Positions 7,994 through 16,904 of a stretch of DNA of 64,000 nucleotides are shown here, in pieces. The translations under genes were made by a program, and so were the position numbers. The notes below the pieces were generated by a model. The model saw nothing but the letters and a program-made list of their open reading frames with translations, searched no databases and was not told the DNA's origin. This DNA is from Halocatena marina (lineage in GTDB: Archaea; Halobacteriota; Halobacteria; Halobacteriales; Haloarculaceae), in contig NZ_CP109785.1 in assembly GCF_025913575.1 (NCBI RefSeq), positions 3,720,001 to 3,784,000 on the forward strand. Reading direction: 5' to 3'. Every line of letters begins with the position of its first letter. The first letter of the stretch is position 1.

Positions 7994-8950
7994 ATGACAC
8001 GGTCCACCCGTACGCGGGAGCGCGAGCAGGAAACGGAACACGAAGCAGAAAGCACGCGAGAATGTCCCGAATGCGGGTCCGACCATCTTATTAAGAGTTC
8101 AGATCGTGGTGAACTCATTTGTGACGATTGTGGACTCGTCATAGAGGAAGAAAAGATTGACCCTGGTCCTGAGTGGCGGGCGTTCAACCATCAAGAACGC
8201 CAGCAGAAGTCCCGTGTCGGAGCCCCGACGACTCAGACGATGCACGATAAGGGGCTAACGACCACCATCGACTGGAAGGACAAAGACGCCTACGGTCGGT
8301 CGATTTCTTCGAAAAAGCGCAGCCAGATGCACCGGTTGCGAAAGTGGCAAGAGCGCATTCGAACCAAGGACGCCGGTGAGCGAAACCTCCAATTCGCTCT
8401 TTCCGAGATCGACCGGATGGCCAGCGCGCTCGGCGTCCCCCGATCGGTTCGGGAAGTCGCGTCCGTCATTTATCGACGCGCGCTGAAGGACGATCTCATC
8501 CGTGGCCGATCCATCGAGGGCGTCGCTACCGCCGCACTGTACGCGGCCTGCCGCAAAGAAGGAATTCCACGGAGCCTCGAGGAGATCTCCGAAGTCTCCC
8601 GTGTCGAGCGAAAAGAAATCGGACGCACGTACCGGTATATCTCCCAAGAACTCGCCCTGGAGATGGAACCGGTCGATCCGAAGAAGTACGTCCCCCGATT
8701 TTGCTCAGAACTCGACTTATCCGAGGAAGTACAAGCAAAAGCCAACGAAATCATCACCACTACCGCAGAGGAAGGACTGCTATCGGGCAAATCCCCAACG
8801 GGATACGCCGCCGCAGCGATCTACGCTGCCTCCCTTCTCTGCAACGAGAAAAAAACCCAACGGGAAGTCGCCGACGTCGCTCAGGTGACAGAAGTCACCA
8901 TCCGAAACCGGTATCAAGAGCAGATTGAGGCGATGGGTATCCACAGCTAA
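7994..8950 (+). CDS. tfb: Transcription initiation factor TFB
   Basis: 318 residues. An acidic, charged N-terminal tail of about 22 residues is followed by a zinc ribbon (Cys24, Cys27, Cys43, Cys46: CPECGSD and CDDCGLV). The B-finger/linker segment comes next (PGPEWRAFNHQERQQKSRVG), then two cyclin-like repeats (about residues 110-205 and 210-305; each has an A-A-ALYAACR or AAIYAASLLC core). It recruits RNA polymerase to TBP-bound promoters. Haloarchaea carry several TFB paralogs. The zinc-ribbon cysteines fix the reading frame close to the ATG at 7994, so no later start is possible. It faces away from rnhA across a 171-base interval holding an inverted repeat. Confidence 0.96.
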   Translation: MTRSTRTREREQETEHEAESTRECPECGSDHLIKSSDRGELICDDCGLVIEEEKIDPGPEWRAFNHQERQQKSRVGAPTTQTMHDKGLTTTIDWKDKDAYGRSISSKKRSQMHRLRKWQERIRTKDAGERNLQFALSEIDRMASALGVPRSVREVASVIYRRALKDDLIRGRSIEGVATAALYAACRKEGIPRSLEEISEVSRVERKEIGRTYRYISQELALEMEPVDPKKYVPRFCSELDLSEEVQAKANEIITTTAEEGLLSGKSPTGYAAAAIYAASLLCNEKKTQREVADVAQVTEVTIRNRYQEQIEAMGIHS

Positions 8951-9112
8951 CTACCGCTAATCGACGTACGAAATCCAACCTCGCTCGCGCTTCCGTTCAT
9001 CAGCACACCTGCGTTACGTTTTGTAAACACCAGCTGTGGTTTCCCGTGTCGGTCCATTTTTCCGCTCCACTACGAGTGAAGATTCAAGCATCTGTCGCTC
9101 TTACTGCCAGTA

Positions 9113-10387
9113 ATGCGGCTCGATGAGTTCATCGACGGGCTCGCGTACGACGAAGAGACCCGTATGCGTCAGTTGGCAAAGGAGAAATCCTACGCAATCA
9201 CGGAGTATCTTGCCGACACTGAGCGTCGCATCGACGAGACCGTCCAAGGTGACTCACTGTTTGGGAGCACGTCCCCCTCGATTTTTGTTGGGAGATCTGG
9301 GTATCCACAAGTTTCTGCGGGCATTCTCGCCCCGGTCGGTGACGAGCAACACGCCTCCGAGTACGCGACCAGCGGAGAGTGGTACCAGCGTGGCTACACC
9401 ATCGATGACGTGTTCCAAGCCAGAACCGGCCTGCTCAACTCTGCGCGACCGACCGATGTTCACGTCGCTGATGAGTGGAACGGGTTCACTGGCGTTCGAC
9501 GCGAAGTCGCTATCGCCGACCGTCCAGTTGACGTGGAGGTTGATCTCGATGGACCACCCTCAATCGATCTTGACGTCGGTCGTGACGACATAGCGACGCC
9601 GACGGGACCGCGGGCGCGGGCAACTGGGGCGCAGCTCACAGAGAACCCTCACGTTCCACGAGCAGTCGAGAAGACGCTCTCAGACGATGACTGGCGCGCC
9701 GACGGAGCAATGGCGTATCTCTACAACCGTGGGTTCGACGTATACGATATCAACACCATTCTTTCGGCTGGCGCGCTCGGACGGACTACAAACCGACGAC
9801 TCGTCCCGACGCGGTGGTCGATTACTGCTGTCGACGACACGGTCTCTCAGTTCTTACGGGGACAACTCCAAAACGCATCGTCCATCGACGAGGTGGAGGT
9901 CCGCTACAACGAGTATCTCGGTAATCAGTTCTGGGTGCTGCTCGCGCCGGGTGACTGGGAGTTCGAGCTCGTCGAGATGAAAGCACCAGGAAGTGTTTGG
10001 AATCCCGACCGCAGCGAGTACTGGCTCGCGAGCGACCGCGAGGGATACGAAGGACGAACGCAGTACGTCGAAGAAACCGCTGGCGCGTACTATGCGACCC
10101 GCCTTGGGGTCCTCGAACACCTCGCAGAGCGTGACCGTCAGGCGAAGGTGCTCGTGCTCCGGAACGTCACCGACGACTACTGGGGTCCGGTTGGCGTCTG
10201 GCAGGTGCGCGAATCAGTCCGGAACGCCTTCTCTGAGGAGATGGCCACCGCAGAGACGTTCCACGACGCAGTCCGACAGATCGTTCCGCGGCTTCCTGTC
10301 GGCACAGACGCCCTCCGTCGTAAATCCAATATGGTCGCGGGATTACAGACGAGTCTGAGCTCATTCATCACGACCAACGAGGGGTAG
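9113..10387 (+). CDS. nreA: Archaeal DNA-repair protein NreA
   Basis: 424 residues, matching archaeal Nre proteins in length and pattern. Conserved blocks include SPSIFVGRSGYPQVSAGILA near residue 55, ATSGEWYQRGYTIDDVFQAR near residue 90, LYNRGFDVYDINTILSAGAL near residue 205 and TRWSITAVDDTVS. NreA works in repair of DNA damage and contacts PCNA in Haloferax. The C-terminus here ends in QTSLSSFI followed by a short tail, which has the Q-x-x-L/I-x-x-F pattern of a PCNA-interacting (PIP-box) peptide. No N-terminal zinc ribbon is present, as is usual for NreA as opposed to NreB. The gene is monocistronic. Confidence 0.92.
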   Translation: MRLDEFIDGLAYDEETRMRQLAKEKSYAITEYLADTERRIDETVQGDSLFGSTSPSIFVGRSGYPQVSAGILAPVGDEQHASEYATSGEWYQRGYTIDDVFQARTGLLNSARPTDVHVADEWNGFTGVRREVAIADRPVDVEVDLDGPPSIDLDVGRDDIATPTGPRARATGAQLTENPHVPRAVEKTLSDDDWRADGAMAYLYNRGFDVYDINTILSAGALGRTTNRRLVPTRWSITAVDDTVSQFLRGQLQNASSIDEVEVRYNEYLGNQFWVLLAPGDWEFELVEMKAPGSVWNPDRSEYWLASDREGYEGRTQYVEETAGAYYATRLGVLEHLAERDRQAKVLVLRNVTDDYWGPVGVWQVRESVRNAFSEEMATAETFHDAVRQIVPRLPVGTDALRRKSNMVAGLQTSLSSFITTNEG

Positions 10388-10413
10388 CACAGCGTGCTAC
10401 GCTCTCCCTTTCG

Positions 10414-10857
10414 TTACTCCGCGAGTGCTGCGAACGCTTCATCAACCAGTTCGCCCGTCTCTCCAACGAGTTCGTCCCACTGTTCGCTTTCAGGAGCCAT
10501 CCCGAGCAGTCGAGCAGCGCGCATAATGCTGACGTGATAGACGCGTTGGACGCCTGATTCTTCTTCCCAGATAACGACGTTACACGGGAACAGCGCGCCG
10601 ATCGTTCGGGTCATGTTGAGCGCACGATCTGCCATCTCAGGATGACACGCACCGAGTACGTAGTACGGACTGCGGTCGGCATCGATCTTCTCGTTGAGAA
10701 GTTCGGATGGGGAAAATTCGGCTGGGACACCAAAGCCTCTCTCCGTGAAGGCAGTCCGGACGTGCTCGATGGCTTCCTCATGCTCCATGTGGAGCGTCGC
10801 CTGCTGCTGGCCGATATCTTCGCCGTCCAGTACCGTTGGATCGATCTTCAGGTCCAT
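10414..10857 (-). CDS. DUF302 domain protein
   Basis: 147 residues from ATG 10857 (MDLKIDPTVLDGEDIGQQQA). An upstream extension of 58 codons is Ser/Arg/Pro-rich and overlaps the neighbouring gene, so it is not used. A DUF302-like alpha/beta domain is visible: EEAIEHVRTAFTERGFGVPA, then YYVLGACHPEMADRALNMTR, ALFPCNVVIWEE and VYHVSIM. The ACHPEMA segment with its cysteine is the most conserved part of the family. No catalytic role is established. DUF302 proteins are small soluble proteins sometimes linked to redox or heme functions. The stop faces the nreA stop (convergent), and DUF5789-like sequence lies immediately upstream on the same strand. Confidence 0.85.
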   Translation of the reverse strand: MDLKIDPTVLDGEDIGQQQATLHMEHEEAIEHVRTAFTERGFGVPAEFSPSELLNEKIDADRSPYYVLGACHPEMADRALNMTRTIGALFPCNVVIWEEESGVQRVYHVSIMRAARLLGMAPESEQWDELVGETGELVDEAFAALAE

Positions 10858-10894
10858 CACACCCTCGTTCGAACGAGCAGAATAAAACGCTTCG

Positions 10895-11188
10895 TTACTC
10901 GTCGGTCGATTCGGCCGTCGGAACCGGTCCAGTGCCGATGACTTCACGGACGGCGGTTTCGAGGTCTTGCTTGCGTGGGAAGTACGTGCCGTCTGACTCA
11001 TCGAGAATATCTGTGAGCTCGCGCGGTCCATCGGGTGTGCGGATGAGTTTGTCTCCCTCGCGGCGAACGACCTCGCTTTTCGGAATGCCGTAGTGGAGCC
11101 GCGAGGTGATGCGTGCGAGCGGTGCCCCCTCGACCGATTCGCCCTCGCCGAGTTCCACGATCGGTTCGGTTTCCTCGTCGTCAGCCAT
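10895..11188 (-). CDS. Small conserved haloarchaeal acidic protein (DUF5789-like)
   Basis: 97 residues from ATG 11188 (MADDEETEPIVELGEGESVE). The longer frame adds a basic segment that lies in non-coding DNA. The body LARITSRLHYGIPKSEVVRR, GDKLIRTPDGPRELTDILDE and YFPRKQDLETAVREVIGTGP matches a small haloarchaeal family I recall as DUF5789, of unknown function. The charged helical composition with a basic centre could suit nucleic-acid or protein binding, but that is speculation. It lies 37 bases upstream of the DUF302 gene on the same strand, so both probably share a transcript. Confidence 0.75.
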   Translation of the reverse strand: MADDEETEPIVELGEGESVEGAPLARITSRLHYGIPKSEVVRREGDKLIRTPDGPRELTDILDESDGTYFPRKQDLETAVREVIGTGPVPTAESTDE

Positions 11189-11696
11189 GTTCGTCCGTCT
11201 GCTCGGTTGGCGATTAATACTGTCGGTTGTCCCCTCGTCTCGCTTCCAACGGATCGACAGATACATCGATCCGGTACGGAGGTCGAGAACTGTGTTTGGT
11301 TACTGATTCTGTGGTCGATATTGAACGCACAGTGTGACCGTTCACGACCGCCAGCGAGTGCGAGACACCATATTTCCGCTGACTATGTTACCAAAAACCA
11401 CACCACACAAAGGCTTATACTCAGATGGACTCCACTTATGTGAGTGACAATGATGATCGTTTTCGTGTCCAACTGAGACGACTGCCGCCGTTTCACGCGT
11501 AGGCCCTCCGTCTTCGATTTCACGACAGTCGCACTGCTTATCCGTCTGCCGCAGCCGCGGCACTGTCTCGCTCTCGCTCCCGATTTGGATTCGCTTCACG
11601 AATCCACCGAGCTGACAGTTGACAGCGCCCCTATGGCTGGATTTTCGTGATCTGGCTATTGGGTGAACTGCTCGTATTCCACCGACTACGACAACG
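11189..11696. other. Non-coding interval upstream of the ABC exporter
   Basis: 508 bases between the DUF5789-like gene (leftward) and the ABC exporter (rightward). A short minus-strand frame (11342-11599) has an unusual Cys/His-rich composition and no ATG start, so I do not call it. A TATA-like TTATACT lies at about 11414-11420, far from the exporter start. Nothing else is recognisable. Confidence 0.4.
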
Positions 11697-13577
11697 ATGA
11701 CAAACGATACTGATCTCGACGATGATAGCGAAGAAAAGACGTTCGCCGTCCAGCGAGACCGGGTTGACGCTCCGATTCGCCGTCTGTTTGCAACCTATGG
11801 CAGAGAGCAGTGGTTTCCGCTCTCCGTTGGTCTTGTTGCGAGCTTAGCCGCGCATCTCCTCTCGCTCGTTCCACCGTACATTCTCGGCGTCGCTGTTGAT
11901 GCGATTTTCAACCAGAACGATCTCTACGAACTCCCGTTGGTTCCACAATCGTGGATCCCGAACGATCCCATCGGACAGTTCTGGCTCTCTGCTGGACTGA
12001 TCATTGCCACGTTTGTTGGCGGCGCGGTGGGCGCGTGGGTGAAGGGCTGGGGACTCAACGAATTTGCACAGTCCATCCAACACGAGATCCGCGTCGACAC
12101 TTACGATGCAATGCAGCGGTTGGATCTCGGCTTTTTCGCCGAGAAACAGACGGGCGAGCTGATGAGCATCCTGAACAACGACGTCAACCGTCTCGAACAG
12201 TTCCTCAACGGCGGGCTGAACGTGATGACGATGATCGGCGTCACCGTTGTAGGCGTCACTGGGCTTCTCGTCTACATCAATTGGCAACTCGCGCTCGTGA
12301 CGCTGGCGACGGTTCCGGTGGTCGCCGTGTTCACACACAAGTTCGTCCAGACCATTCAGCCAAAGTACAGCGAGGTCCGATCGACCGTCGGACGCCTCAA
12401 CGCTCGACTCGAAAACAATCTCGGTGGCATCGAAGTCATCAAGGCTAGCAGCGCCGAAGATTATGAGTTCGATCGCGTCACCGACAGCTCTCAGGAGTAC
12501 TACGACACGAACTGGGACGCTATTCGCACCCGCATTATGTTCTTCCCGGGGCTTCAGCTGAGTTCTGGCTTCGGCTTCGTGCTCACTTTCGTCGTTGGCG
12601 GCCTGTGGGTGTTTAACGGTCCGCCGCTTTTCTTCTCGGGCGGATTTTCGATTGGGAATTTCGTGACGTTCGTGTTTTTGAGTCAGCGATTCGTCTGGCC
12701 GCTCGCACAGTTCGGGGAGTTCATCAACATGTATCAGCAGGCGGTCGCCTCCGCTGAGCGTGTCTTCGGATTGATGGACGAACCGAGCGGACTCGATATC
12801 GACGACGACGCTCCCAATCTCACCGTTACAGAGGGCGTCGTCACATACGAGACCGTCACCTTCGGCTACGACGAGGAATCGATTGTAGAAGACGTGAACT
12901 TCACTGTCGGAGGCGGCGAGACGCTCGCGCTCGTCGGACCGACTGGTGCCGGAAAGTCCACCGTTTTGAAGCTCTTGTTACGGTTCTATGACCTCGAAAC
13001 GGGCACAATCCGTGTCGATGGCCGGGATATCCGTGACACCTCCCTCGTCAGCCTTCGTAAATCGATTGGCTACGTCAGTCAAGAGACGTTCCTCTTTGCG
13101 GGTACCGTCGCGGAGAACGTCGCATACGGCTCCTTCGAGGCGACACGACGGGACGTTATCGAGGCCGCAAAAGCCGCGAAAGCACACGAGTTCATCGAGG
13201 ATCTGCCAGATGGATACGATACAGAGGTTGGCGAACGTGGCGTCAAACTATCGGGGGGCCAGCGCCAGCGCGTCGGTATCGCGCGAGTGCTGCTGCAAGA
13301 TCCCGAAATCTTGCTCCTCGATGAGGCGACCAGCGATGTCGATACGGAAACAGAACTCCACATCCAAGAGAGCCTTGACGCTCTCTTGGAGGATCGAACC
13401 GTACTCGCCATCGCACACCGCCTCTCGACCATCAAGGATGCAGACACCATCCTCGTCCTTGAGGATGGTCAGGTGGTCGAGCGCGGCGACCACCGAGCAC
13501 TGATCGCACGGGATGGGCTGTACGCCGACCTCTGGGGAGTACAAGCCGGAATGATCGAGGATATTCCGTCGCGGTAA
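11697..13577 (+). CDS. ABC exporter, fused membrane domain and ATPase (ABCB/MsbA-like half transporter)
   Basis: 626 residues. The N-terminal six-helix exporter domain spans about residues 40-350, with helices such as SVGLVASLAAHLLSLVPPYI and LSAGLIIATFVGGAVGAWV. A nucleotide-binding domain from about 375 has Walker A GPTGAGKST (residues 414-422), the signature LSGGQ (518-522) and Walker B ILLLDE (538-543), followed by the D-loop and the switch histidine in AHRLSTIKDAD. Such half transporters act as dimers that export lipids, drugs or peptides. The substrate is not predictable. The acidic N-terminus (DLDDDSEE) is typical of halophiles. The DUF5788-like gene begins about 50 bases downstream. 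Confidence 0.95.
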   Translation: MTNDTDLDDDSEEKTFAVQRDRVDAPIRRLFATYGREQWFPLSVGLVASLAAHLLSLVPPYILGVAVDAIFNQNDLYELPLVPQSWIPNDPIGQFWLSAGLIIATFVGGAVGAWVKGWGLNEFAQSIQHEIRVDTYDAMQRLDLGFFAEKQTGELMSILNNDVNRLEQFLNGGLNVMTMIGVTVVGVTGLLVYINWQLALVTLATVPVVAVFTHKFVQTIQPKYSEVRSTVGRLNARLENNLGGIEVIKASSAEDYEFDRVTDSSQEYYDTNWDAIRTRIMFFPGLQLSSGFGFVLTFVVGGLWVFNGPPLFFSGGFSIGNFVTFVFLSQRFVWPLAQFGEFINMYQQAVASAERVFGLMDEPSGLDIDDDAPNLTVTEGVVTYETVTFGYDEESIVEDVNFTVGGGETLALVGPTGAGKSTVLKLLLRFYDLETGTIRVDGRDIRDTSLVSLRKSIGYVSQETFLFAGTVAENVAYGSFEATRRDVIEAAKAAKAHEFIEDLPDGYDTEVGERGVKLSGGQRQRVGIARVLLQDPEILLLDEATSDVDTETELHIQESLDALLEDRTVLAIAHRLSTIKDADTILVLEDGQVVERGDHRALIARDGLYADLWGVQAGMIEDIPSR

Positions 13578-13628
13578 CGGTACGCACCCACGGTCCGTAT
13601 TTTAGTATCCGAGGATCGAAACCCGACC

Positions 13629-14066
13629 ATGAAGGAGTACGAACGGAAGCAGCTCCTCGAACGGATCGACCGCGAGGGTGCGACGGTGGGGTCGTCAATC
13701 CCGGAGACGATCGACGTGCAGGGTGAGGAAATAAATCTTCGAGCGTTCGTCTTCGAGACAAAACGACGCGCGACCGTGCCGCCGGGAGAGCAAGATCGTC
13801 TCGACCGGGTGAAACGGAATCTCAGGCGCGAGCGACTCCAGCGCAGACAGCGCATCGAGGACGATGCGGTCACCTTCGAGACTGGCAAGCAACTGGTTGA
13901 GAGCATCATTGGTATCGAGCGGGCGCTCTCAGCACTCGACTCGCTCGAACGGCCGGACATCGAACGAGAGATCGAGGCGAAGGAGGCGGCCGATACGAAG
14001 CGGTGGACGAAGTTCCTGAAACAGGTGCTCGGAAGTGACACGAACACACCACGGAGGAATCGATGA
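13629..14066 (+). CDS. Conserved haloarchaeal protein (DUF5788-like)
   Basis: 145 residues, start ATG 13629 (MKEYERKQLLERIDREGATV). The N-terminal half holds PETIDVQGEEINLRAFVFET, and the remainder is a charged coiled helix with RDRVKRNLRRERLQRRQRIE-like runs followed by ETGKQLVESIIGIERALSAL. I recall this pattern as the DUF5788 family, which lacks a known function. Its stop overlaps the start of polX by 4 bases (ATGA), so the two are translationally coupled. That makes a link to DNA repair or nucleotide handling possible but unproven. Confidence 0.78.
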   Translation: MKEYERKQLLERIDREGATVGSSIPETIDVQGEEINLRAFVFETKRRATVPPGEQDRLDRVKRNLRRERLQRRQRIEDDAVTFETGKQLVESIIGIERALSALDSLERPDIEREIEAKEAADTKRWTKFLKQVLGSDTNTPRRNR

Positions 14067-15808
14067 CTGTTCGGAACGACGAGCTGGCCGCCCAATTCGA
14101 GGAGATGGCAGATCTTCTCGAAGCCCAAAACGTCGAGTACAAACCCGTTGCCTACCGCCGTGCAGCAGAAAACATCCGGGAATATCCGGAGAACGTCGCG
14201 CATCTCTCACAGGAGAGCCAGAGCGCCGTTGAGCGGATCGACCGCGTCGGCGAAGCAATAGCCGAGAAGATCGTCGAATACGTTGAGACCGGAACTATAG
14301 CCGAGCTCGAAGAGCTCAGAGACGAGCTCCCTGTTGACATGGCTGGGATCACGAGCGTCGAAGGCGTCGGTCCGAAGACGGTCGGTACACTGTATGAAGC
14401 TCTCGACGTACGAACGCTCGACGATCTCGAAACTGCGGCACGTGAAGCGAACATTCGGGATGTGAAAGGCTTCGGTCCCAAGACCGAAGAGAACATTCTT
14501 GCGAACATTGATTTCGCGCGTGAGTCACGTCAGCGCCAACTCCTTGGAGAAAGTGTCCCGCTTAGTACAGATATCACGGCGTATCTCTCCGACACTGGTC
14601 CCGTCGATCGCTGTGACGTGGCAGGCTCACTTCGACGCTGGCGATCGACGATCGGCGATATAGACGTTCTCGTCGCAAGCGCAGACGCACCGAAAGTTGT
14701 CGAGGCGTTCACTGATTGGCCGGACGCAGACGAGGTTATCGAAGCAGGGACGAGCAAAGCAAGTGTTCGATCGAACGGTGTCCGCGTCGATCTCCGCGTT
14801 GTCGTTCCGGACGAGTTCGGTGCCGCGCTCCAGTATTTCACTGGGAGCAGGGATCACAACATCGCGATTCGGAACCGTGCCATCGACAGGGGTCTGAAAA
14901 TAAATGAGTACGGCGTCTTCGACATCACAGACGTAGACGATCCTGATGCAGGACAACGCGTTGGTGAGCGAATCGCTGGTAAAACCGAGGCTGACGTGTA
15001 CGAAACACTCGATTTGCCGTTGATCCCGGCAGAGCTTCGAGAAGCTCGTGGCGAAATTGAGGCTGCGGCCACAGACAAGCTCCCCGAGCTGATTTCGGTT
15101 GATGACATTCGGGGGGATCTTCATCTCCACACTGAATGGTCGGACGGACGAAATAGCATCGAAGAGATGGTTGCTGGAGCCGAGGAACGGGGCTATGAGT
15201 ATCTCTGTATCACCGACCACGCGAGTGGTCCGGGGATGGTTGGTGGCGTTGGACTCTCGGATGACGAACTCGAAGAACAGCTGGCCGTGATCCGTGAGAC
15301 CGGAGACGATGCAGCTATCGAGGTGTTCGCTGGTGTCGAAACAAACATCGACGAAAATGGCAGCGTTTCTACCAGTGATGCGATCCTCGAACAGCTCGAT
15401 TGCGTCGTCGCATCGCCACACTTCGCGCTTGATGGCGACGGCACAGATCGACTCATCGCTGCCGCCGAACATCCTGACGTCGATATCATCGGCCATCCGA
15501 CTGGCCGCCAGTTGAACCGCCGGTCGGGACTCGATATCGATGTCTCGAAACTGGCGAACGCCGCAGCGAGAACGGAGACGGCGCTCGAAATTAATGCCAA
15601 TCCTCACCGTCTTGATCTCCGCGGGGGTGCGGTGCAGGTCGCAGTTGAGATGGGTGCGACTGTCGTCATCGATACAGACGCACACCGTCCGTCGAGCTAC
15701 GACTACGTTCGCTACGGCGTTCACACTGCCCGTCGTGGATGGGCCGAACCCACTGACGTGCTTACCACTTGGAATGCTGATGCTGTCAGAACGTTTTTCG
15801 AGTCGTGA
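14063..15808 (+). CDS. polX: Family X DNA polymerase with C-terminal PHP domain (PolX)
   Basis: 581 residues. The N-terminal 8-kDa and helix-hairpin-helix region (residues 1-160) contains ITSVEGVGPKTVGTLYEALD and VKGFGPKTEENIL. The palm domain has the catalytic acids Asp199 and Asp201 (GSLRRWRSTIGDIDVLVA) and Asp243 (VRVDLRVV). A PHP nuclease domain (about 350-575) starts with His354/His356 (DLHLHTEWSDG) and continues with CITDHA, GVETNI and a late DTDAHRPSS. Bacterial PolX proteins fill gaps in base-excision repair, and their PHP domain gives 3'-5' exonuclease activity. Both active sites look intact. It overlaps the preceding gene by 4 bases and is the last gene before the AT-rich island. 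Confidence 0.96.
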   Translation: MTVRNDELAAQFEEMADLLEAQNVEYKPVAYRRAAENIREYPENVAHLSQESQSAVERIDRVGEAIAEKIVEYVETGTIAELEELRDELPVDMAGITSVEGVGPKTVGTLYEALDVRTLDDLETAAREANIRDVKGFGPKTEENILANIDFARESRQRQLLGESVPLSTDITAYLSDTGPVDRCDVAGSLRRWRSTIGDIDVLVASADAPKVVEAFTDWPDADEVIEAGTSKASVRSNGVRVDLRVVVPDEFGAALQYFTGSRDHNIAIRNRAIDRGLKINEYGVFDITDVDDPDAGQRVGERIAGKTEADVYETLDLPLIPAELREARGEIEAAATDKLPELISVDDIRGDLHLHTEWSDGRNSIEEMVAGAEERGYEYLCITDHASGPGMVGGVGLSDDELEEQLAVIRETGDDAAIEVFAGVETNIDENGSVSTSDAILEQLDCVVASPHFALDGDGTDRLIAAAEHPDVDIIGHPTGRQLNRRSGLDIDVSKLANAAARTETALEINANPHRLDLRGGAVQVAVEMGATVVIDTDAHRPSSYDYVRYGVHTARRGWAEPTDVLTTWNADAVRTFFES

Positions 15809-16121
15809 GTTGGTTGGATATTCAATATCTATAATTTGATACTAATTATATAAAGGCGTGTGTTTCGATTCATTGCTGTGATGTCTAATCGAGGAAGAAT
15901 CATCATTTGATAACTATTTGTGATAAGTTTCTTATATGAGGGTTGATTAACGACAACTCCCAAAACCACAATATACCATGGATCTGCATAGACACATTAG
16001 AAATAATACATACGAATCATTCGTAACTATGCTATAACATCTGTCTGTGATATTCTAGAGCAGGATCAAATAGATGCTTTACTGTGGATAAGGTATATAG
16101 CTATTCTCCAATCAGTCCTGA
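15809..16121. other. AT-rich intergenic region with TATA-like box
   Basis: This 313-base stretch is distinctly AT-richer than its surroundings and marks the left edge of the island that runs to about 18.1 kb. It has no coding frame of note. A TATATA at 16094-16099 lies about 26 bases before the ATG at 16122 and is the likely promoter of the next gene. I see no clear direct repeat or att-like site at the polX end. Confidence 0.5.
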
Positions 16122-16541
16122 ATGATGCCCACCCGGATGACCTCCACTTTCGAGTTCCTCTTTGGGAGGTCATGGGTTGTCTCGCTACGGATTATTGCAG
16201 TTGGTGTGTTTCTCTCGATAAGTATTGGTCTGATCGGGCGGCTGATCCCGTTGGGTGCGATTGTCGTTTATCGATCAGAGATTGCAGGTGTTCTTGCTAG
16301 TATGGCATTCCTCAGTGGAGCAGGAGCGATCGCCTACTTCAATTCTGGCTACGTTGTGATATTACTGATTCAGGTACTTCTTCTGCTTGGATTATTTACC
16401 AGCGGTGGTGTCGCAGTGTTTCCCGGGTCGAGTATGGTCGAACAGTTTCAACTGAAAATCCAATTTGCAATTGTAATCGGTCTCTTGCTCAGTACTATCG
16501 GATACGCCGTTGGTGGTGCTGTTCGGTCTATTCGAAGCTGA
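16122..16541 (+). CDS. Small four-helix membrane protein
   Basis: 139 residues. Four hydrophobic segments are visible (about residues 17-40, 48-66, 74-96 and 112-133), for example RIIAVGVFLSISIGLIGRLI and VVILLIQVLLLLGLF. The first three are joined by short loops, and the third and fourth by a SGGVAVFPGSSMVEQFQLKI loop. The layout resembles small DoxX-like or DUF-type haloarchaeal membrane proteins, but no diagnostic motif is visible. The start at 16122 is supported by a TATA box at 16094-16099 with leaderless spacing. A second ATG follows immediately. Base composition is lower in GC than in flanking housekeeping genes. Confidence 0.7.
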   Translation: MMPTRMTSTFEFLFGRSWVVSLRIIAVGVFLSISIGLIGRLIPLGAIVVYRSEIAGVLASMAFLSGAGAIAYFNSGYVVILLIQVLLLLGLFTSGGVAVFPGSSMVEQFQLKIQFAIVIGLLLSTIGYAVGGAVRSIRS

Positions 16542-16904
16542 TTACCTATGAGAAACTGTGACCGTAGAATGGTACTCTCTCAAATGCTGGTCGATAAGCA
16601 GTCACGAAAACGAGTTGGCTGATAATGTCTTGCCGCAAGAAACACCATCCGAAAACAATTATATGGATTTTGTATTTGTTGGTGTAATTAGATATGAATG
16701 TGATATAAAATATGACAGTGGAGAAATTCATACCTCGGTTAAATAAAATAGCATTGGATAAATTGAAATATGATGATTGTGAATTAGATTACCGAGTCTT
16801 GATATTCACCGCGGAAAATGGTGGCTGTTGAGTCATATCATGTTTCGAACCTATAATGCAACTTCGACAATCTATTTTACGAATGTGACAGTACTCCGAG
16901 TCAG
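16542..16904. other. AT-rich intergenic region in island
   Basis: 363 bases without a credible gene. Frames of about 60 codons on each strand (16546-16731 minus, 16558-16746 plus) overlap one another and lack family resemblance. A TATTTTA at about 16874-16880 is placed about 28 bases before the ATG at 16905 and probably drives the protease-like gene. Confidence 0.5.

Noticed and set aside
11342..11599. An 85-codon minus-strand frame in the interval before the ABC exporter.
   Set aside because: No ATG start, unusual Cys/His content and no similarity I can recognise. Not supported.
14627..15724. A 365-codon minus-strand frame opposite polX.
   Set aside because: polX on the plus strand has intact polymerase and PHP motifs. 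This frame is a shadow with basic/Cys-rich composition.
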